Assembly: GCA_038501625.1 (NCBI GenBank)
Contig: JAZAYU010000124.1
Coordinates: 1,116,001-1,180,000 of the forward strand
Direction: 5' to 3'
Origin: Corbicula japonica
Taxonomy: Eukaryota; Mollusca; Bivalvia; Venerida; Cyrenidae
Length of the DNA: 64,000 bases
The notes under the pieces were generated by a model that had not been told where the DNA came from, did not search any database, and saw only the letters and a program-made list of their open reading frames with translations. The translations under genes and the position numbers were made by a program. How positions within the stretch are numbered: position 1 is the stretch's first letter; each line of letters starts with the position of its first letter. Positions 59,240-64,000 of the stretch are shown here, one piece after another.

Positions 59240-59362
59240 CGCCAAGAAATCTCAGAAATGTGCGATTTTTCGTGCAAAGCAAAGCGCGGGAAAATGGTCT
59301 TATAAAATCACTGGCTTGCAAGTTTTTTTTATTAGTAAGGAAAGGAAGGATAAGGAATCCAA
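59240..59362 (+). promoter_or_regulatory. Promoter and 5' UTR exon of ZP copy B
   Basis: AAATCTCAGAAATGTGCGAT, TTTTCGTGCAAAG, GCGCGGGAAAATGGTC, TATAAA at 59301-59306, CACTGGCTTGCAAGT, then a short exon ending AATCCAA|GTAAGT at 59362. This matches the ZP copy A promoter word for word over about 100 bp. Confidence 0.75.
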
Positions 59363-59364
59363 GT

Positions 59365-60327
59365 AAGTGACTTTTTCTTAATTATTTTATTAAGTTTAGG
59401 TGAAAAAGACAAATTACGAACAAGAATCTTCAAAGTTTTGACCTTAGTTTCAACGAAATGCGTATAGTGTAGATTCAATTTTGTATTTGTTGTCTCTAAT
59501 TCTCTTTGGAATTAAAGTAACACTATAAGTATTAATTGTAGCGAATGCCTCGTTGTACGTTCGCTTCCAATTGTAGAGGTCGATTTCAAAATATTTGAGA
59601 AAACAAGTTGTTAGATCTTATTGCTTTTTATATATACTGATACAAAGTTATAGCTTTTAACTGTTGTATAGATAGTTAGACTCTATTCTGTTAAGACTTG
59701 ATAGCTATAACATTTTTACAAGATGTCTCGGTGATCTGCCTTTATTCTTGCATGCAGGAAACTCGTAAACTTATCTTTTACTTACTACGTTTTTATCTGC
59801 ACCTAGCAAGACTTGACATAACATCTATATCTGACAGTTATGGTTTTTAAATTTGAAACTAACATTTATAAGAACATGGTAGCTTAACGGTCTTGCTTGC
59901 CATCTAGAAGCGATGTCATTTTCTATTTAGATCAGTGTTTATTTGCAGAACTCAGTTTTATTATTTTATGTTTTGGTGATAACACCACATTTTACTCTAA
60001 TTCATGGGAAAGGTATGGGTTACATTCATTTATTGCAATGGTTTTGATATTCAGAATAATCATGAATGACCAAATGTACTTGAATGGCGTGTGAGCACTT
60101 TTGCACAAAAACAAACAAATATTATGTACATGTATTTACGTGTACAGCAACCATTATAAGCTAACATTGAAATACATAAGCTATTTTGTTTTGTATTTTC
60201 GTATCTATAAATCAGTTCTAAATGGTGCAATTCGATTAAAAAAGTATAATCACAACTACACAATCTTGTCACAACATAAAATGTTCCTACAATAATTTTT
60301 TCTACACTGTTGACTTTTACTATTTAG
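59365..60327. other. 5' UTR intron of ZP copy B
   Basis: From the donor at 59363 to the acceptor TATTTAG at 60327. Nothing recognisable inside. Its sequence does not obviously align with the corresponding intron of copy A, which carries a foldback element instead. Confidence 0.6.
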
Positions 60328-60367
60328 GAAAAACAACTGAGACTGACATTCAAATTATCTGCTTGCA

Positions 60368-63300
60368 ATGGACGGACGAAACCTTGTTTGCTTCTTTGCC
60401 CTAGTGTATGTTCCTTCGTTATGTTGGGCTTTCGGTTACAGTAAGTAATTTAGAAAATATTGAAGCATTTTATACATTTTTTATGTTGCTTTTCTTGTGA
60501 AACCGTAGGTTTCTTGTCTCAATGCACCGAAATTATTTGCTTGACTCGGCTTTAAAGATGCAAAGACTTTACCCTTGACTGTGTTTTATTTGTTTATATT
60601 TTTGTTTTAGTATGAATTTTTTGAGTGATTTTGTTTTGGATAACCCGATCAGACCAAAGCCCAATTACACGAACACGTAACAATATAGTCAATTAAATAT
60701 AAAATTGACTGTGCAAATTTAAACATTTGTTTTAAATATAATATTTTTGTAAATATTTCTGTCCACTGACACCACAACCTAAACGCCTACACTGTTAACG
60801 ATTTAGTAAAACAAGATCTGAAAAAAACGCCACGACGAATCATAAACAGATGTTATAGCCAACATTGAAAACACCTAAATGCTTAAAAAACGAGAACAGT
60901 TATATGAGTTACTATTTCAGCCTGCTATCCTGACAACACTATAACGGTGACTGGCCTTGGGTCGAGTACTACTGCTGTATTTGCTAAGAATTCAGATGGT
61001 GTAAACTGTACAACTTCTGCTCCAGCTGATACTGTCAACATCACAAACTGTTCCAAGGTTCAGTATATAATAAATTATTTAAAAAAGTGAAATATGCATA
61101 TCAGGAATCGCCATGAAATTAAAAAATCTCTAGTGGTTTAGATAGGAAAGGCGTTACTTTAAGCACTTTTGTCCTTCATCCCACATTGCTTTGCGACATA
61201 AATTACACTCGAAACCATGTGTGTGTTGATTCCTGCATATTTCACTTTTTTCAAGAATACATGTTCATTAATTAAATTTCAGAGTAGTGTTTGAACGGGA
61301 CAAAATACTGGTTTTAACTTAGTTCAAGATTAATCTATTATTGACCTTTATAAAACCCATTTTCAAAACGAAAATAATAAACGTTTTATCAAGACATTCG
61401 AAAACCTGAAACATTTCATTTCAATTGTCACCTTAAATGGCACATTATATAGTACGGCGGCGACGTCCGGTATTTACGCCATATTAACCTGGCACTTTTA
61501 AAACTGCGAAGTACTTGTTGCATAAGCATAATGCTCGGTCTATGCAAAGCTTTTAATAGAATTTACTGTTATTGATATGCCCCTTTCTATTAACTTTAAC
61601 CTGTAACCTTATGTTGCTTACATTTTTAAAGTACTTGTACTAAACAAATATCATCTTAAGTAACTAAGCTGTAATTTTAACATCATTAAAGAATTATATT
61701 CCTTATTGGTTTAATTTTAGTTATACCAATTTAGAATTAACTTACCTAAACCGTGATATTACTTATTACAAAAATGTACGTAAGAAAGCATTTGAAATAT
61801 TATAACAACTGAAATCGTATCGTATACTTCTCTTTTGAAACTGATCATGTTATTAACCATGCTCTCTCCCTCTCTTCTTCTTGTCTGAATGTGGCGATTC
61901 CTGATATGCATATTTTACCTTTTCTCAAGGGGTTCGATCAGATGGAGAATGAAAATAAGTATTATAGCGGATTATCTTCTTCCACAGGACAAATACATCG
62001 TGTTCTCCTTCGGATCTTACGAAGGTATGTCGGCTAATCAAATTATCGGAGGCAGCACTATTACAGTGGTCAACATCACTTGCAATGAAATCGAACCAAC
62101 AGGTCACACAATCAACAATACATTCGGAGCAAGGTGGGCGCTATGATAATTTTTGTTTTAAAAGTAAAAATCCCATTTTAGTCTAAACAGGTTGGTACAT
62201 ATAAGTTAAGCATTATTTTTACTTCGCTTTTTCATACAAGTAATATTAAACTAATTATACTATTTAAATGTATATGATGCCTTGTGGAATGTTTTGGAAT
62301 GTTATATTTTGTTTACTGCCCAAGGCATTCTTTACCCCACCTTTTTCTAGTATTATATCGGTTAAAAATATCTTGATTTGCTTTTCATAATGCCATCATT
62401 TTTCAAAGTTCCCTTTTCATCTATCTTAATATCACAGTAGCGTTGTTTGTGCCGTGTGGCGGCTGTAAAAAGTCTCCCCGTACATTCAATCAGTGCTGTT
62501 ATCAGTTACGTCCTTTGAAGGTCGTTGAGCACGATACCTATGTACTTTGTTAATAGTACTAAAATTACCTTTGTTTTAATATTTCGGCCAGTTTTGAGAT
62601 GGGTTGTTTCAATTTCCCAGCCAATATTGATTCGGATATTGTTCAATCACCCCCAAGGACATACTTCCTGCTTTTTAAATTTTGCATTTGGCGTTGTCTG
62701 TGATATGCAGGGTTTATATTCTAAGATCCCCCTGTTCAAATTCTATTCTGTTTAGTTCCGCCCATTGTTTTCTCGTTTAGGGCAAACCCATTCTTTTATC
62801 TAGAGACCATACGCCGCTGAACATGGAATGGTATTAATCTGAAAATACCGCATTGAAGGTTCCATGTCCACCGCCATATGCACACCATCGTTTGGGATGG
62901 TCAAAATTGTACTGTTTGTTGGTGTAAATATTGAGTTGCGCTCTACCCGGGGCTAGGCGGCGTGGGCAGTAATATGCATTTCCATTACTGTCCTTGAACA
63001 GGCTCAATCAAACGTAGTCTGCATTATTTTCATATTTGTCGTGTTCGATGGCTTTCTAAATTCCCTTTTCATCTTAAGAAGTTCAGTTGTTGTGCAAAGC
63101 TTGCATTGCTTTTTTGGAGGATTCACAGTCAGTTTTGTTTGACTAGTTGTCACAGCATGAAGTAGACCGTTGTTGGAAAACTATTGGTGTATAGAACTGA
63201 GCTTAGGCGGATTTTTTTTCAACTTCAAACATCCATAATAAAACAACGTCTAATTTTATTCCAATCGATCATTCAATAAAGAAAAAAAAAACAAATCTCT

Positions 63301-63557
63301 TAAAAAATTACCCGTTTTGAGATTTTTTCAATTTATAGCAAGATGTTTAATTTATAAACGCAGCTGAAAGAAGTTTCTGGATATTTTGTATACCTGAGTC
63401 CTTTAAATGTACACGAGAACATACCACAATCAATTTTGTTTCAGCATCCAGTATAATGAAACACAGGCAATTGATGTCAGTTACAATGTCTGGAGCGACC
63501 TTGATAAAACTTCAGCCAATGTGGGCGAGCCAGTGGTTTGGAGTATTTATTTTCCCA
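60368..63557 (+). CDS. ZP domain protein, copy B, first four coding exons, rest off window
   Basis: Exons 60368-60440, 60921-61057, 61988-62133 and 63445-63557, with lengths (73, 137, 146, 113 nt) and phases identical to copy A exons 1-4. Together they give 156 codons plus 1 nt. The signal peptide (MDGRNLVCFFALVYVPSLCW) differs from copy A at four positions. The ZP-N half is almost unchanged: only SYDGM to SYEGM, TQVID to TQAID and EPVLW to EPVVW. The last donor (CCCA|GTAAGT) requires further exons, expected to encode ZP-C as in copy A. The same Asn-glycosylation sites are present. It is transcribed outward, away from copy A. Confidence 0.85.
61078..61925. repeat. Three 'GATATGCATATTT' pieces in intron 2 of ZP copy B
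   Basis: A reversed end at 61078-61115 (AAAAAAGTGAAATATGCATA), a forward end fragment near 61235-61257 (TGCATATTTCACTTTTTTCA), and a near-complete forward copy at 61855-61925 (CCATGCTCTCTCCC, TGTGGCGATTCCTGATATGC). The last ends about 60 bp before exon 3. Confidence 0.7.
62925..63090 (+). repeat. Short interspersed repeat, 'GGGCAGTAATATGCATTTCC' family
   Basis: GAGTTGCGCTCTACCCGGGG, GGCGGCGTGGGCAGTAATAT, GCATTTCCATTACTG, TGAACAGGCTCAATCAAACG, TTTGTCGTGTTCGATGG, CCCTTTTCATCT. It links the two halves seen separately at 43430 and 48655 into one element of about 165 bp. Confidence 0.65.
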
Positions 63558-64000
63558 GTAAGTGTTTTTTAGCAAAGACTACTCTCATGTAGTCTGGTTA
63601 CCTGCCCCTGTCGTTACATTATTGGGTCAGGCATACACCAATGATGGCGACGCCCTGTGTAAACAGAATCCTACAGTAAAAATATATTTGTTGGACCAAA
63701 TTTTCAAACTCCCTTAATATCTATCTTTTGTTTGCATATATTGATACCGACCGTTAAAGTTATGTTGGTCCATGCTATGTCAAGTGAAATCGATCATTAT
63801 TAATATGTATAATTTTCGGGAAAAATAGTGTGCTATAGTAAATATACAGTGGGAGACATATATTTTTGTAATTTCATCCAAATGTTCATACTAACATTTT
63901 AATATAACGTACTGCTCGATAGTACATCGGGTAGTAGACTACCTCAAACGCTGAATGTTTACCCGCCCTTTGGCTTTTCAATGCTATTAGATTCTTATGT
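63558..64000. other. Start of ZP copy B intron 4; repeat at window edge
   Basis: No exon is seen up to the end. The final 40 bases match the 58480-58520 part of the unclassified repeat. Confidence 0.5.

Noticed and set aside
1..64000. The whole window as one large inverted duplication
   Set aside because: The mid-point between the two ZP promoters (about 34.3 kb) and between the divergent small-peptide promoters (about 44.1 kb) do not coincide, and sequence outside exons and promoters does not mirror.

Overview
The window is eukaryotic, AT-rich and intron-rich. It looks like a lophotrochozoan genome, most likely a bivalve mollusc. The grounds are short genes with GT-AG introns and TATA promoters, APE-type LINEs, abundant foldback/MITE elements, long tandem repeats and a THAP fragment. 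This is a judgement from sequence style; no database was searched.

Two gene families can be read with confidence. (1) Two near-identical zona pellucida (ZP) domain genes lie near the two edges and point outward. Copy A is on the minus strand (promoter about 9.39 kb, seven coding exons down to 3.02 kb, 3' end off the left edge). Copy B is on the plus strand (promoter about 59.30 kb, four coding exons up to 63.56 kb, 3' end off the right edge). (2) Between them is a family of small secreted Gly/Tyr peptides with one hydrophobic segment (76 aa, four exons: 5' UTR, signal plus YGG segment, hydrophobic plus tail, 3' UTR). Copy 1 is minus (26.6 to 23.3 kb), copy 2 minus (42.6 to 40.5 kb), copy 3 plus (45.6 to 48.4 kb), and a decayed exon of a fourth copy lies at 38.8 kb. 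The three intact copies share splice phases, polyA exon and TATA-proximal promoter blocks. Copies 2 and 3 are divergently transcribed from one 3 kb interval.

The most unusual feature is a 39-bp-period tandem array (28.0-38.5 kb, about 8.6 kb of satellite split by a 1.9 kb LINE). Its unit matches the 3' end of intron 2 of the small-peptide family, including the splice acceptor and first bases of exon 3. A decayed exon 2 of that family lies just upstream of the array on the same strand. The array therefore looks like an expanded intron of a dead paralog, and it re-iterates a 3' splice-site-like module roughly 220 times. Inside it is a recent 1,800-bp tandem duplication.

The rest is mobile DNA. 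At 10.9-22.6 kb is a LINE island: an ORF1 and an ORF2 endonuclease/RT broken by a TA-flanked MITE and by a tandem-repeat element, plus three 3' LINE fragments. At 49.4-51.1 kb is a broken LINE with (GGTAT)n on both sides. At 54.8-56.4 kb is a THAP-coding element with perfect 16-bp inverted ends. Several foldback/MITE families (two with TTAA flanks inside introns of the small-peptide genes) and two short interspersed repeat families are scattered throughout. No tRNA, rRNA or CRISPR was found that I would defend.
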